Below, piece after piece: positions 27,088 through 35,573 of a stretch of 64,000 nt of DNA. A program made the translations under genes and the position numbers. Positions within the stretch are counted from its first letter, which is position 1; the number at the start of each line of letters is the position of its first letter. The notes beneath the pieces were generated by a model. The model was not told the origin of the DNA, did not search any database, and was given only the letters and a program-made list of their open reading frames with translations. Origin of the DNA: Paraburkholderia youngii (GTDB lineage: Bacteria > Pseudomonadota > Gammaproteobacteria > Burkholderiales > Burkholderiaceae). The DNA is taken from positions 1,867,089 through 1,931,088 of the forward strand of contig NZ_JAALDK010000001.1 in NCBI RefSeq assembly GCF_013366925.1. Direction: 5' to 3'.

Positions 27088-28161
27088 TCAAACAGGTTTC
27101 GCGCTCACATATCCCTTTTGGTACGGCCGGTCATGGGCTAGCACCGCCCAGATCGTCCGCGCCATCTTGTTGGCTAGCGCGACGATCACCACATTCTTCG
27201 GCCTGCGCTTCTGCATCCGCTCGACCCACCGGTCGGGCTCCTTCGCATGCGTCAATACTGCTAGTGCGCCGTGAATTAGTAGTGTGCGTAGATAGGTATC
27301 GCCGCGCTTCGATATACCGTGCAGGTTCACCTTGCCGTCGGAGCCGGTCTGCTTCGGTACAAGACCGGCCCATGCCGCAAACTCGCGGCCAGACCGGAAT
27401 GCCTTCGCATCACCCATCGTCGCCACGGCTGCGGTTGCCGTGAGCAATCCAACTCCAGGAATCTCGCTGATCGCCTTCACCGCCTTGTCTTCCTTTTTCC
27501 ACTCGCGCATGCGCCGGTCGATCTCTGCAATCTGCTCGTCCAGCTTTGCCAAGCCGCTCCACTGTTCGCGAAATGTATCGATCAATGAAGCAGGCAGACG
27601 CGCAGCAATCCGCTCAAACACGGTGGGTATTTCCTTGTCCAGCTTGTCCCGACTCTTGCTCATGACTTCGCCGTATTCCGTCAGCAATCCTCTCAGTCCG
27701 TTGCTCTGCATCGTGCGAAACTTGATCAATTGCTGCCGCATCCGGTGCAGTGCCAGCATGGCCTGCTGCATCTCGGTCTTCACCGCCACCGGCTTGCCGG
27801 GTTGTTGCGCAGCCATCCAGATCGCCCTGGCATCCGCCGCATCATTCTTATTCCTGATGTTGAACGCCTTCACGAACTCCGCCGCCATCAGCTTTACCTG
27901 ATGGCCCATCTTCGTCAGTTGCCGGGCCCAGTGGTGCGCTCCGCCGCACGCTTCCATCCCGATCACGCACGGCGCACGGTTCGCAAAGAATTCGAGAAAC
28001 TTCGCCCGCTTGACCGGCTTGTTCACGATCTCGCCGGTTTCCTGATCGACGTAATGCACCTGAAACACCGACTTCGCGATATCGACGCCGACTGCCGTAC
28101 CATTGATCACTGGATCCTCCGGTTGCCTTGGAAAACTTCGCATTTTCCACCTTGGGTACAT
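27088..28161 (-). CDS. IS110/IS1111-family transposase
   Basis: The protein shows the DEDD nuclease domain at its N-terminus: VGVDIAKSVFQVHYVD, IGMEACGGAHHWARQL and KNDAADARAIWMAAQ. The C-terminal Transposase_20 domain follows: ISEIPGVGLLTATAAVATMG and HGISKRGDTYLRTLLIHGA with the conserved Ser region. A GTG at 28110 (VINGTAVG) is the more typical start. The element is intact and could be active. It belongs to the same family as the copy at 54601 and lies just downstream of the nitrile hydratase operon. Confidence 0.93.
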   Translation of the reverse strand: MYPRWKMRSFPRQPEDPVINGTAVGVDIAKSVFQVHYVDQETGEIVNKPVKRAKFLEFFANRAPCVIGMEACGGAHHWARQLTKMGHQVKLMAAEFVKAFNIRNKNDAADARAIWMAAQQPGKPVAVKTEMQQAMLALHRMRQQLIKFRTMQSNGLRGLLTEYGEVMSKSRDKLDKEIPTVFERIAARLPASLIDTFREQWSGLAKLDEQIAEIDRRMREWKKEDKAVKAISEIPGVGLLTATAAVATMGDAKAFRSGREFAAWAGLVPKQTGSDGKVNLHGISKRGDTYLRTLLIHGALAVLTHAKEPDRWVERMQKRRPKNVVIVALANKMARTIWAVLAHDRPYQKGYVSAKPV

Positions 28162-28205
28162 CGATGCCGTTGGCCCGTGAGGATCCTCCTTCCTTTGCTC
28201 ACTCG

Positions 28206-28235
28206 GTAACGGGGTGGGACGCGTTCATTTCATTC
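28206..28235 (-). pseudogene. start of a gene cut by the IS110 element (possibly CobW/P47K)
   Basis: After the accessory-gene stop, the minus strand has GAGGAG six bases before ATG and the codons MNASHPVTE, then a stop at the IS junction. The spacing is that of a fourth operon gene. CobW/P47K metallochaperones, which often follow nitrile hydratase genes, commonly begin with a PVTVL-type strand, so this stub may be their first nine codons. The identity is inference from nine residues and context. Confidence 0.4.
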
Positions 28236-28274
28236 TCCTCACCCATCGCTAAGTCAGCGATGCCGGTTTGCCGC

Positions 28275-28631
28275 TCAGTCGAGTTCGATCGGCCGCCCGT
28301 GGGGGGTGCGGCGCGCCGCTACGTCCCATGCGTTTTTCCGCTCTACCAGTGCATCGCGCGTCAGGCAGCCCTTCGCGGTCGCGATCTGTTCGAGCGCGGT
28401 CAGCCAATGAACATAGTAGGTGTCGCCGTGGTCCGGATCGCCTTGCGCCTGCGCGTCGCGGATAGCATCGGCGAGTTGAGCCGCCCATTCGGCCCAGGTG
28501 AACACGCCGCGCTCATGAAGCGAGAGCGCCATCGCAAAGGCCGCCGCCTCCCAGGGCGCGGAGAAGACGGGGCCGGCATCGTCGCGTGGCAAGCCGGGCA
28601 GTGTATCGAGTGACACCGGGGGCGCAGTCAT
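28275..28631 (-). CDS. nitrile hydratase accessory protein
   Basis: The 118-residue protein has PVFSAPWEAAAFAMALSLHE, then FTWAEWAAQLADAI and YYVHWLTALEQIATAKGCLT. This is the pattern of the small activator (P14K/NHase beta N-terminal-like) that delivers cobalt and swaps into the alpha subunit during maturation. It starts 36 bases after the beta-subunit gene on the same strand. The ending ARRTPHGRPIELD matches typical family ends. Without it the alpha subunit would stay cobalt-free. A further gene downstream has been cut by IS110. Confidence 0.9.
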   Translation of the reverse strand: MTAPPVSLDTLPGLPRDDAGPVFSAPWEAAAFAMALSLHERGVFTWAEWAAQLADAIRDAQAQGDPDHGDTYYVHWLTALEQIATAKGCLTRDALVERKNAWDVAARRTPHGRPIELD

Positions 28632-28666
28632 GAAAGTCTTCCTCGATGAGCGAACGCGCATGTCGT

Positions 28667-29323
28667 TCAGCACCTGTCCAGATACGGCTCCCAGCAATCG
28701 GCGCAAACGGAAGCGGCCGTGGTATCCCGGCCCCACAATTCGACGGCATCGAAGCTCACCGTGTACAGCCACTGTGGATCGTCGCCGCGGCCCACCGCGT
28801 TCGAATCAGGAAACACATGCGCGCCGTGCACTGCGACGACCCGGCCGCGCTTGCCACGGCAGTAACGCGGCAAGCGGGTGTGCGTTTGCGGGTTGAGCAG
28901 TCGCGTATGTACCTCGTCGCCGACGGCAAAACGGGCCGGATGCGGCGGCGTGCGCATCACGGGGCTCCCGCTAAAGAGCGCCTGGTTGACCTGGTCATGA
29001 GGCAGCACGCGTGGCACCGGCGCGGCGGGATGCCGTGATACGCCGGAGTCGATCTCGTCGGGCGTGGCGAGGCCCGAGTTGACCAGAAGCTTGCACAAGC
29101 CTGCAAACCAGATCTCGTAATAGCTGCTAGACAGATACTGCGCCGGCGGCAGGCTCTCGCGCGCAGCGCGCGACATATCGAGATTCCATGTGCCCGTCGC
29201 ACCCATCGTGATCGTCAGCGCGAGCACATGGCGCTCCCAGTCGGCGTGGAAGTAAGGTTCGTCGACCTCGGGCACGACCGGCCCGAACGACTGCATCCCG
29301 CCCAGATCCTGCGCGCCGTTCAC
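28667..29323 (-). CDS. nthB: nitrile hydratase beta subunit
   Basis: A GTG start overlaps the alpha-subunit stop in the sequence GTGA, so translation is coupled. The 218-residue protein begins [16 protein letters not shown], the family signature, continues with [19 protein letters not shown] and [14 protein letters not shown], and ends with a beta barrel: [39 protein letters not shown] and [10 protein letters not shown]. Beta forms the cup around the metal site of alpha and holds conserved Arg residues that contact the oxidised cysteines. The enzyme hydrates nitriles to amides in the cytoplasm. Confidence 0.93.
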   Translation of the reverse strand: MNGAQDLGGMQSFGPVVPEVDEPYFHADWERHVLALTITMGATGTWNLDMSRAARESLPPAQYLSSSYYEIWFAGLCKLLVNSGLATPDEIDSGVSRHPAAPVPRVLPHDQVNQALFSGSPVMRTPPHPARFAVGDEVHTRLLNPQTHTRLPRYCRGKRGRVVAVHGAHVFPDSNAVGRGDDPQWLYTVSFDAVELWGRDTTAASVCADCWEPYLDRC

Positions 29324-30009
29324 GATGAACCTACGTTGGGGATTGTCGCCTGCTGCGCAGGGAGCGGTAAGCCTGTGCCGATCATCGAGTCGCGCGTGAC
29401 GAGATCGGCGAGTTCGTCTTCGTTCAGTGCGTCGGTGCCGGGCGGACGCATTGGCAGCACCAGATAGCGTACCTCGGCCGTCGAATCCCAAACGCGGATC
29501 TTGATGTCGTCCGGCAACGCTACGCCAAACTCCTCCAGCACGCCACGGGGGTCGATCACTGCGCGCGAGCGGTACGGCGCCGACTTGTACCAGACGGGTG
29601 GCAAGCCGAGCACGGGCCACGGGTAGCACGAGCACAGCGTGCAGACGACCATGTTGTGTATGCCCGGCGTGTTCTCCAGCGCAACCATGTGCTCGCCCTG
29701 ACGCCCCGCGAAGCCAAGTGACGCGATCGCGGCTGTCGCATCATCGAGCAGCCAGTGTCGAAATTCCGGATCGCTCCACGCCTTTGCGATGACGCGAGCG
29801 CCATTGCGCGGACCCACTTTCGTTTCGTAGGTTTCGATCAGTACGTCGAGCGCTTGCGGATCGACGTAGCCCTTCTCGATCAGAAGCGATTCGAGCGCAC
29901 GCACACGCAGATCCATGTCGGGTAGTGCGCTGCCCTCATGTCCTTCATGCACCTGAGGGTGTTGAGTCGCGTGATGCCGCGAAGGGTCATGTACGGGGTC
30001 GTGACTCAC
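29320..30009 (-). CDS. nthA: nitrile hydratase alpha subunit, cobalt type
   Basis: The GTG start at 30009 has AAGGGG before it and gives 229 residues with a His-rich head ([17 protein letters not shown]). The body has [18 protein letters not shown] and [18 protein letters not shown], and the metal motif [14 protein letters not shown] with Cys123, Cys126 and Cys128. Thr in VCTLCSC marks the cobalt form; iron enzymes have Ser there. Two of these cysteines are normally oxidised to sulfinic and sulfenic acid. An ATG ten codons upstream of the GTG lacks a ribosome site. It leads the operon alpha-beta-accessory. No amidase gene is adjacent. Confidence 0.93.
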   Translation of the reverse strand: MSHDPVHDPSRHHATQHPQVHEGHEGSALPDMDLRVRALESLLIEKGYVDPQALDVLIETYETKVGPRNGARVIAKAWSDPEFRHWLLDDATAAIASLGFAGRQGEHMVALENTPGIHNMVVCTLCSCYPWPVLGLPPVWYKSAPYRSRAVIDPRGVLEEFGVALPDDIKIRVWDSTAEVRYLVLPMRPPGTDALNEDELADLVTRDSMIGTGLPLPAQQATIPNVGSS

Positions 30010-30384
30010 CTGGATCCCCTTCGAGAATGCGACATTCATAGAGTATGGACGGGCAAGACGTTGAATGCAAACGGCCGACGCGCGGTTCCGGGCAGCACCA
30101 TCGATCAGTGCGACGCCCACCGGCGTCAGTTCCTGTCCGAACGTGATAATGCCCTTCTTATGCGTTGAGGCTCGTAAATGACCGTCGAACTCGACCCCGT
30201 GTGAGCCGTACGGACCCGGCAGGCCATCGGCTCGTACCGGGGACCGGTACCGGTCAATCATACCGAGCACCCAACGTTACGACATGCGGCAGTCGATGCT
30301 TACCAGCTCCAATGGTCGCGAGGGCTCATCCGCGCTGGCCGGAGAGGCCATGGCAAAGAACCCAATGACATAGTGAGACGATCG
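30010..30384. other. upstream region of the nitrile hydratase operon
   Basis: It should hold the operon promoter on the minus strand, but no clear -10/-35 pair was seen. It separates the operon from the second RidA relic. Confidence 0.4.
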
Positions 30385-30876
30385 TCACGGTCCGTCGATC
30401 TCGACCTCCGCCTCGCATTCGACGGGCACATTCAAAGGCAACACCATGCCGACTGCCGAGCGAGCGTGTGTCCCGACGTCCGGACCGAATAGGTCAAGGA
30501 TGAGGTCCGAGAAGCCATTCGCGATACGCGGAGTCTGATCGAAAGCCGGCGCGACATTGATCATCGAGAGAACGCGCAATCAGCCTGTAATGCGGTCCAA
30601 GTCGCCGAGCGCCCTCTGGAGACTCGCCAACTGGGCAAGAGCCACGAGGCGTGCTGCCGCATACGCTTCGGCCGGGGACACTTCGGCGCCCACTTTGCCA
30701 ATGGGTTGCGCTATGGTTCCATCCGCGTTCAGTGGTACATGTCCCGAGACAAACGCGCGTTTTCCACTCACACGCACCCATGCGAACGGCAGTGACATGC
30801 GTGCATCAGCTGGCATCTGTAGTGGCCGCGGTAACACCAATCCCATCTCCGCCAACCTTGCTTCAATTTTGGCCAT
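30385..30876 (-). pseudogene. RidA family protein, copy 2, interrupted by an in-frame TGA
   Basis: The frame starts MAKIEARLAEMGLVLPRPLQ and contains WVRVSGKRAFVSGHVPLN, GKVGAEVSPAEAYAAARLVA and LGDLDRITG, then TGA at 30580-30582. The same frame goes on with LRVLSMINVAPAFDQTP, FSDLILDLFGPDVGTHARSA and VPLNVPVECEAEVEI, the full family C-terminus with its Arg105-type and Glu residues. A TGG-to-TGA change of one base (Trp in relatives of type RITGWLRV) explains the stop. The protein would deaminate reactive enamines or iminopropionate. It is the better-preserved partner of the copy at 26553. Confidence 0.85.
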
Positions 30877-31265
30877 GGCAGTCTCCTGAAGACGTACAGA
30901 GCACGTTAGATGCTGGGGATCTACTCTTCCCCATACGGAGGTTAGCGGGATGCCCGGCGCCTTAGCATGGCTGCCCGGAAAATTCCGGGCAATACCGCTT
31001 TTTTGGCGGCAACGACCGTTTGCTCTGCTTGCGCAGTCGTGCCACTGCCGCAGCCTTTTTGCGCTTGCGTTCGGTGGCAGGTTTTTTCACGGGCCGAGCC
31101 CCGCCATCTTTCAGGCCACTATCGGCGGGCCAGAAGGACGGTGGGCCGATAGCCGCGCGTGCCGACGACGTGCCGCTCCAAAACCTGCGGGATGTTTGAG
31201 CGCCTTTGGTTGCAACCGCCCTGGCGCTTCGAATGCGCTGGATGTTTCGAACTGTGGAGTCGCCC
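30877..31265. other. stretch with a Lys/Arg-rich frame of doubtful coding value
   Basis: A minus-strand frame gives KKPATERKRKKAAAVARLRK, which might be the basic tail of a lost protein. No start or ribosome site supports it. Confidence 0.3.
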
Positions 31266-31489
31266 TTAACCGCGGGTGTCGACCCAATTGCGTGCCCATT
31301 GGCTGGAGTACTGCAACGCCTGCTCTTCACTCGTGAAGTAGTCGAGTGAATAGAACCAGTAGCGGCCTTCGGCTCGCGCGTTATCGAGGCGTTCGAGCAA
31401 CAGGTTGGATGGAAGTTACCGTCGGGCAAACGATGCGCCGAGGATTGGACGGCATAGCCGTTGTATTGTTGAACTTGTTTGTTTTGCAT
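31266..31489 (-). pseudogene. small conserved Burkholderia-type protein, frameshifted
   Basis: The first frame reads MQNKQVQQYNGYAVQSSAHR then LPDGNFH, and the next frame continues SNLLLERLDNARAEGRYWFY, SLDYFTSEEQALQYSSQWAR, NWVDTRG and a stop at 31266. One base shift near 31405 joins them into a protein of about 74 residues. I know it only as a small conserved hypothetical family with a GYxVxxSAHxLPDG head. Its role is unknown. Confidence 0.55.
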
Positions 31490-31730
31490 TTTAGTTTTAA
31501 TGATATTGGAGTGCGCACGTACTGTACGAAAGGGCACGCGTGCGTTGACCCAAAGCCACTCGAGCCGATTCATCAAGCAGTCGGAAGGCGAAAGATGGCG
31601 TTGAGGCCTGAGGAGAGAATGAGGCGCAACAAGGCGTATGGCGCTCGCTAAGCTGCCGAATCAGCAGATGCAGCTAACGGCGATCGCGCCAACTTTGGGA
31701 GACAAAAACTCCGCGAGGGTGTCGCTGCAA

Positions 31731-31753
31731 CCCGGCGTTCGTCGAATGCCGGG
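31731..31753. terminator. hairpin after cspA
   Basis: CCCGGCGTTC-GTC-GAATGCCGGG forms a stem with one G-T pair 12-34 bases past the cspA stop. The T run on the minus strand is weak. Confidence 0.55.
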
Positions 31754-31764
31754 TCCTTCAAACT

Positions 31765-31968
31765 TTACAGCGGCTTGATGTTAGCCGCTTGCGGACCCTT
31801 GGGGCCTTGCTTCGTTTCGAAGCTCACCTTCTGATTTTCAGCCAGCGTCTTGAAGCCGTCGGCCCGGATCTCGGAGAAATGAGCGAACAGGTCGTCGCCG
31901 CCCTTGTCCGGGGTAATGAAGCCAAAGCCTTTGCTGTCGTTAAACCATTTAACGGTACCGGTTTCCAT
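31765..31968 (-). CDS. cspA: cold shock protein CspA family
   Basis: The 67-residue protein is a single OB-fold cold-shock domain. Its RNA-binding motifs are both intact: RNP1 as KGFGFITPD near residues 13-21 and RNP2 as DLFAHFSEI near 27-35. It binds single-stranded RNA or DNA and melts structure during cold or stationary stress. The A+T-rich leader above 31968 is long enough to be a regulated 5' UTR, as is usual for the family. It is monocistronic with a hairpin downstream. Confidence 0.95.
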   Translation of the reverse strand: METGTVKWFNDSKGFGFITPDKGGDDLFAHFSEIRADGFKTLAENQKVSFETKQGPKGPQAANIKPL

Positions 31969-32310
31969 GAAGAATCCTTGAGAAAAAAATGAAGACTTGC
32001 TCTGTCAAAGAGCGCTTGAAGCTTCAAGGAGGGAGAGGACAACGAATACCGCTGAGGAGCGAGCAATTGATGAACAGCAATCGAACTTCTTGAACTTCGA
32101 ACGGCACAGTACCCGCCAGGCGGGTCAGGGTCAACACTTATTTTGCAACCATTTCAGCAGGCGGGCCGCGCTGCTGACGAAGCGATGCGACACCGCTTGG
32201 CTGTGCCCCTTGCCTGGCATGGCATGCCAGGCAGGTTATACACCGCGCGCCTTTGTATCAGATTAGTGGATTGACGTCTGGCTGTTTCCAAAGGGGCAGC
32301 CGACGCTGGA
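31969..32310. other. cspA leader and divergent promoter region with a perfect palindrome
   Basis: TGCCTGGCAT-GGC-ATGCCAGGCA at 32211-32233 is a perfect ten-base inverted repeat. The rest is A+T-richer than the surroundings, as expected for a cold-shock leader. Confidence 0.5.
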
Positions 32311-33132
32311 ATGACCTGGCTACGTGACCAGGTGATGAACGCTTCATCGCCGATTTTTACCGGGATGACCAGGCTGAATCATTACAATGCCTCGACGAAC
32401 TCCCTTCGACAGCATGAAATGAGAAATATGCTGACTTCCTTTTTCTGGAGCGGCGACGCCATCCGCAGTCGACGCGTAAGTGACATCGTTTTATGGACCA
32501 CGCTCGATGTACCTTCACCCCCTGCGCCCGTGGTGGCAGATTGGCAAAGAGAGATATCGACGCGACTCGCTCTGGAACCTGGGGATGTTGAGGCAATGCC
32601 TTTGGCGCGCACGCAAGTGCGCTGGCCGGCCTACAAGCGCTGCGTGCAAGCCATGTCCGATTGGACGTGCGCCCTGGGACTGCCCGCGGTGCTCGCCGAT
32701 AGTGGCATGGCGCTGATGGCCTGTCGTGGCGCGAGATATCACCATGACGGTGAGCAATATGGCAGTGCCGCGTTTTGCAATCTGTTCCTGAGTGAAGACA
32801 AGGGCCTGGACTTGCGGTTTCCCTCTACGGGTCAATGCATTCCCCTCAAGCGCGGAACAGCCGTCATTTTCGATACGGGCCAGCCCCATGGCGTGATTCA
32901 GCGTGGCGGCGAGAGTTTCTCTGCGGCCGACTTCGCGCCCGACCAGGACTTCACCCAGATTTTCTTGACGTGGGAGCTTCCGATCGAAGACGCCAATGTC
33001 GGGCACGCACTCAAGGTGATCTTCGACATCGACCGCCCGTCGTCGCAGCGATTAGAGGAGGAGCAAGTCTGGATGAACGGCGCACCAGCCGCCGTGTGCC
33101 CGGAATCCGGTCGCTGGCACCGCGCTGGCTGA
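32311..33132 (+). CDS. 2-oxoglutarate/Fe(II) oxygenase-like protein
   Basis: The 273-residue protein has a C-terminal double-stranded beta-helix pattern: GARYHHDGEQYGSAAFCNLF with an HxD-type pair, LDLRFPSTGQCIPLKRGTAV, and IFDTGQPHGVIQRG with the distal His. This matches 2OG/Fe(II) dioxygenases such as the PiuC/P4H type, though I cannot place a subfamily. The distal Arg that would bind 2-oxoglutarate may be the Arg in IQRGG. The start is uncertain, with ATGs at 32365 and 32411 also possible. It stands alone between cspA and the CopG gene. Confidence 0.55.
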   Translation: MTWLRDQVMNASSPIFTGMTRLNHYNASTNSLRQHEMRNMLTSFFWSGDAIRSRRVSDIVLWTTLDVPSPPAPVVADWQREISTRLALEPGDVEAMPLARTQVRWPAYKRCVQAMSDWTCALGLPAVLADSGMALMACRGARYHHDGEQYGSAAFCNLFLSEDKGLDLRFPSTGQCIPLKRGTAVIFDTGQPHGVIQRGGESFSAADFAPDQDFTQIFLTWELPIEDANVGHALKVIFDIDRPSSQRLEEEQVWMNGAPAAVCPESGRWHRAG

Positions 33133-33297
33133 TTATCGGCGTAAGGCCCTGGGACCGTGGCACTGGAACACGAAGTACACGACTCGCAATCCATCTCGTC
33201 CTCGCGTCGCCTCGACGCACACCGACATCGCCTGTTATCTCCCTGCCCGCGTCTTTCTGCCGATAGACCGCACACGGGCCAATCGCAGCGATCAGCG

Positions 33298-33342
33298 TTG
33301 ACGCCCTCTTGAAATCATCCTATAACCATCCACATGGATGGT
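33298..33342 (+). promoter_or_regulatory. sigma-70 promoter with overlapping palindromic operator
   Basis: TTGACG (33298-33303), a 17-base spacer and TATAAC (33321-33326) form a near-consensus promoter. The perfect inverted repeat ACCATCC-ACAT-GGATGGT at 33325-33342 overlaps the -10 and start region, 20 bases before the CopG start. It is a natural site for autorepression by the ribbon-helix-helix protein. Confidence 0.7.
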
Positions 33343-33361
33343 GACTGGAGGATTTTCGCAT

Positions 33362-33778
33362 ATGGCAAAAGAAGTGCCGGATCGCTCGCGAGGTAGCGAG
33401 ACCGAAAAAATTACGATCAATCTTGGTCCAGTCGATCTGGGGCAAATCGATTTGCTCGTCGAAGAGGGCTTTTACTCGAACCGCACGGATCTGATCCGTA
33501 CGGCCATCCGCAATCAGCTGTCGATTCATGCTCCTGCCGTCAAGGAAACCGTAACGCGCCGTGAGCTTGTACTGGGTCTCCAGCATTTCTCGAAACAAGA
33601 CCTCGAGGCAGCATGCGCGGCCCGTCAGCGACTCAGAATTCAGGTGCTGGGACTGGCGAGCATTGCTACAGACGTCTCACCCGAACTTGCGCTGGCAGCG
33701 ATCGACTCGATTCTGGTTCGAGGCGCACTCCATGCCTCACCGGCGGTCAAGGCCGCGCTGGCGGATCGAATTCGCTGA
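33362..33778 (+). CDS. CopG family ribbon-helix-helix regulator
   Basis: GGAGG lies ten bases before the ATG. The 138-residue protein has an N-terminal ribbon-helix-helix: EKITINLGPVDLGQIDLLV then EEGFYSNRTDLIRTAIRNQL, the MetJ/Arc fold with an operator-contacting beta strand. The rest (ELVLGLQHFSKQDLEAACAA and LRIQVLGLASIATDVSPELA) is a helical extension found in a Burkholderia-type subgroup next to esterases. It lies 33 bases before the esterase gene, so the two form an operon that it probably represses through the palindrome at 33325. Confidence 0.88.
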   Translation: MAKEVPDRSRGSETEKITINLGPVDLGQIDLLVEEGFYSNRTDLIRTAIRNQLSIHAPAVKETVTRRELVLGLQHFSKQDLEAACAARQRLRIQVLGLASIATDVSPELALAAIDSILVRGALHASPAVKAALADRIR

Positions 33779-33811
33779 CGTCCCTGACTCTTTCCCGCTA
33801 TCGGAAAAAAC

Positions 33812-34915
33812 ATGAAACTCAACGAAGGCTTTCTGGACTCGATGAAAGAGGCGTTCGCCCTCTTTCGCCGCAATGACGCCGCGGCGGCCGCGGAGATCGT
33901 CAAACGCGCCATGCGTGGCGAGCCGACGGACGTGGCAACCGCGCATGCAGACCGGCATGAGAACACGACGACAACGCGCTTCGCCGACCTCCTGCAACCC
34001 CGGCATCGCGCCCATCAGACGCAAACCGAACCGGACGTGCAGGATCGTGCGCACTTCAGCATGCGGCGCTACGTCAACGCCGCGGGCCAGCGTAACTACA
34101 AGGTCTACGTCCCCAGTCAATATCGCAGTGATCCCCTGCCCCTCATCGTCATGCTGCACGGTTGCACGCAGGACGCTGACGATTTCGCAGCCGGCACGCG
34201 GATGAACGCCCTTGCCGAAACGCACGGTTTTATCGTCGCTTATCCGACCCAGCCGCAACGCGCAAATACCTCGAAATGCTGGAACTGGTTCAGGCCTGCC
34301 GATCAGCTGCGCGACCACGGCGAGCCGTCGCTGATCGCGGGCATCACGCGCGAAGTCATGGCAAATTACAACGTCGATCCGAAACGCGTGTTCGTTGCCG
34401 GTCTTTCGGCCGGCGGCGCGATGGCGGCGATCGTCGCGCAAGCCTATCCCGATCTGTACGCAGCAGCGGGTATTCATTCGGGCCTGCCCGTCGGATGCGC
34501 GCACGACTTGCCGTCCGCGCTGGCGGCAATGCGCGGCGGCAAGACCGGCTCCAAAGCGCGCAAACCTGGCCGAGCGGACATTCACGACACGCAGGCGTCT
34601 CAATGCCCGCTCATCGTTTTTCACGGCGACGCGGATGCGACCGTGCATCCTGCCAACGCCAACGGATTGGTACACGGATTCTCCTCAAGTGATCCGATAG
34701 CCGCTCGCCCGTCGGGCGCTAATGGGCAGGCGCGCAAGCATACGGTCCGGCACATGACGTCACGAGCCGGGGTACATGCCGAACTATGGATCATCCACGG
34801 CGCGCCTCATGCGTGGGCCGGAGGCTCTTCAAGCGGGAGCTATACCGATCCATCCGGCCCCGACGCCAGTGCGGAGATGGTGCGATTTTTTCTCGAGCAT
34901 CCTCGTCGTCAGTGA
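33812..34915 (+). CDS. PHB depolymerase family esterase
   Basis: The 367-residue protein has a leader helix region, then the catalytic domain from residue 90: PLIVMLHGCTQDADDFAAGT as oxyanion region, the lipase box VFVAGLSAGGAMAA with Ser, LIVFHGDADATVHP with Asp, and IIHGAPHAWAGGS with His. This is the Esterase_phb family of polyhydroxybutyrate depolymerases and feruloyl-type esterases. No signal peptide is seen, which argues for an intracellular enzyme. The first 25 residues (MKLNEGFLDSMKEAFALFRR) are a conserved helical head. It follows the CopG gene in the same operon. Confidence 0.92.
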   Translation: MKLNEGFLDSMKEAFALFRRNDAAAAAEIVKRAMRGEPTDVATAHADRHENTTTTRFADLLQPRHRAHQTQTEPDVQDRAHFSMRRYVNAAGQRNYKVYVPSQYRSDPLPLIVMLHGCTQDADDFAAGTRMNALAETHGFIVAYPTQPQRANTSKCWNWFRPADQLRDHGEPSLIAGITREVMANYNVDPKRVFVAGLSAGGAMAAIVAQAYPDLYAAAGIHSGLPVGCAHDLPSALAAMRGGKTGSKARKPGRADIHDTQASQCPLIVFHGDADATVHPANANGLVHGFSSSDPIAARPSGANGQARKHTVRHMTSRAGVHAELWIIHGAPHAWAGGSSSGSYTDPSGPDASAEMVRFFLEHPRRQ

Positions 34916-35573
34916 GCGTCCAGCGCGCCGCGCTGCTGTATCCGGTGCAAGGAGGGCGCGCAACGGAGGCGCAGGTTGCCATGCTCCTTTCCCGAACGCG
35001 CCTGCCAACCAATCTTGCGATCATTGCCGTCGAACTGGCAATCGGTCTGGCGCTCCTTGTCGGTTGAGCGAAAGGGCTTATTCGCGGTGTTGAAGGCGGG
35101 TTGCAGGTACTCGGTGTGTCTGCCCTCCTGTTGTCACCCATCATCATGCGAAGAAGGCACAAACGGAGCAGTCACTTCGTGCGACGAACGAGCGGTTGTG
35201 TTGATCGATCGGAGGGCCGATCACGGGGCGGAGCCGACGCACGAATGTCCGATCGAAAACGCAGGTGAACGGCGGTTCGTGGCCGACTCCGGCCCGACGT
35301 AGACCGGCGGCCATGGTCGGCCATAGATCGGCCGCGTCGGGCAGCAGTCGACCCATAGCTGCCGGTCAGCGCGTCGTGCCCGCTGGCGCATGTTGGCTGG
35401 ATACCGGCCACTCGATTTTGTAACCGATACTGGCGAGTCTCCGCCGTCGACACGGCTAGTTCGACCGGAACTGCTTCGCTGCAGACGAAATCAGACAGCT
35501 GCCATGCCGACGTGGCGATGGGACGCACGGAGTTGCACAGCTCAATATCGATGCGTCCGCGCCTCACCCCGCG
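34916..35573. other. non-coding stretch with dispersed repeat-like DNA
   Basis: A short frame near 34930-35067 ends with a hydrophobic stretch (LAIIAVELAIGLALLVG) and might be a relic. From 35150 on the sequence is GGCCG-rich and resembles the repeats seen near 18700, 39400 and 55750. Confidence 0.45.

Noticed and set aside
18224..30582. Selenocysteine as explanation for the two in-frame TGA codons
   Set aside because: Neither family uses selenocysteine, the lost residues would be ordinary, and no SECIS-like hairpin was noticed.
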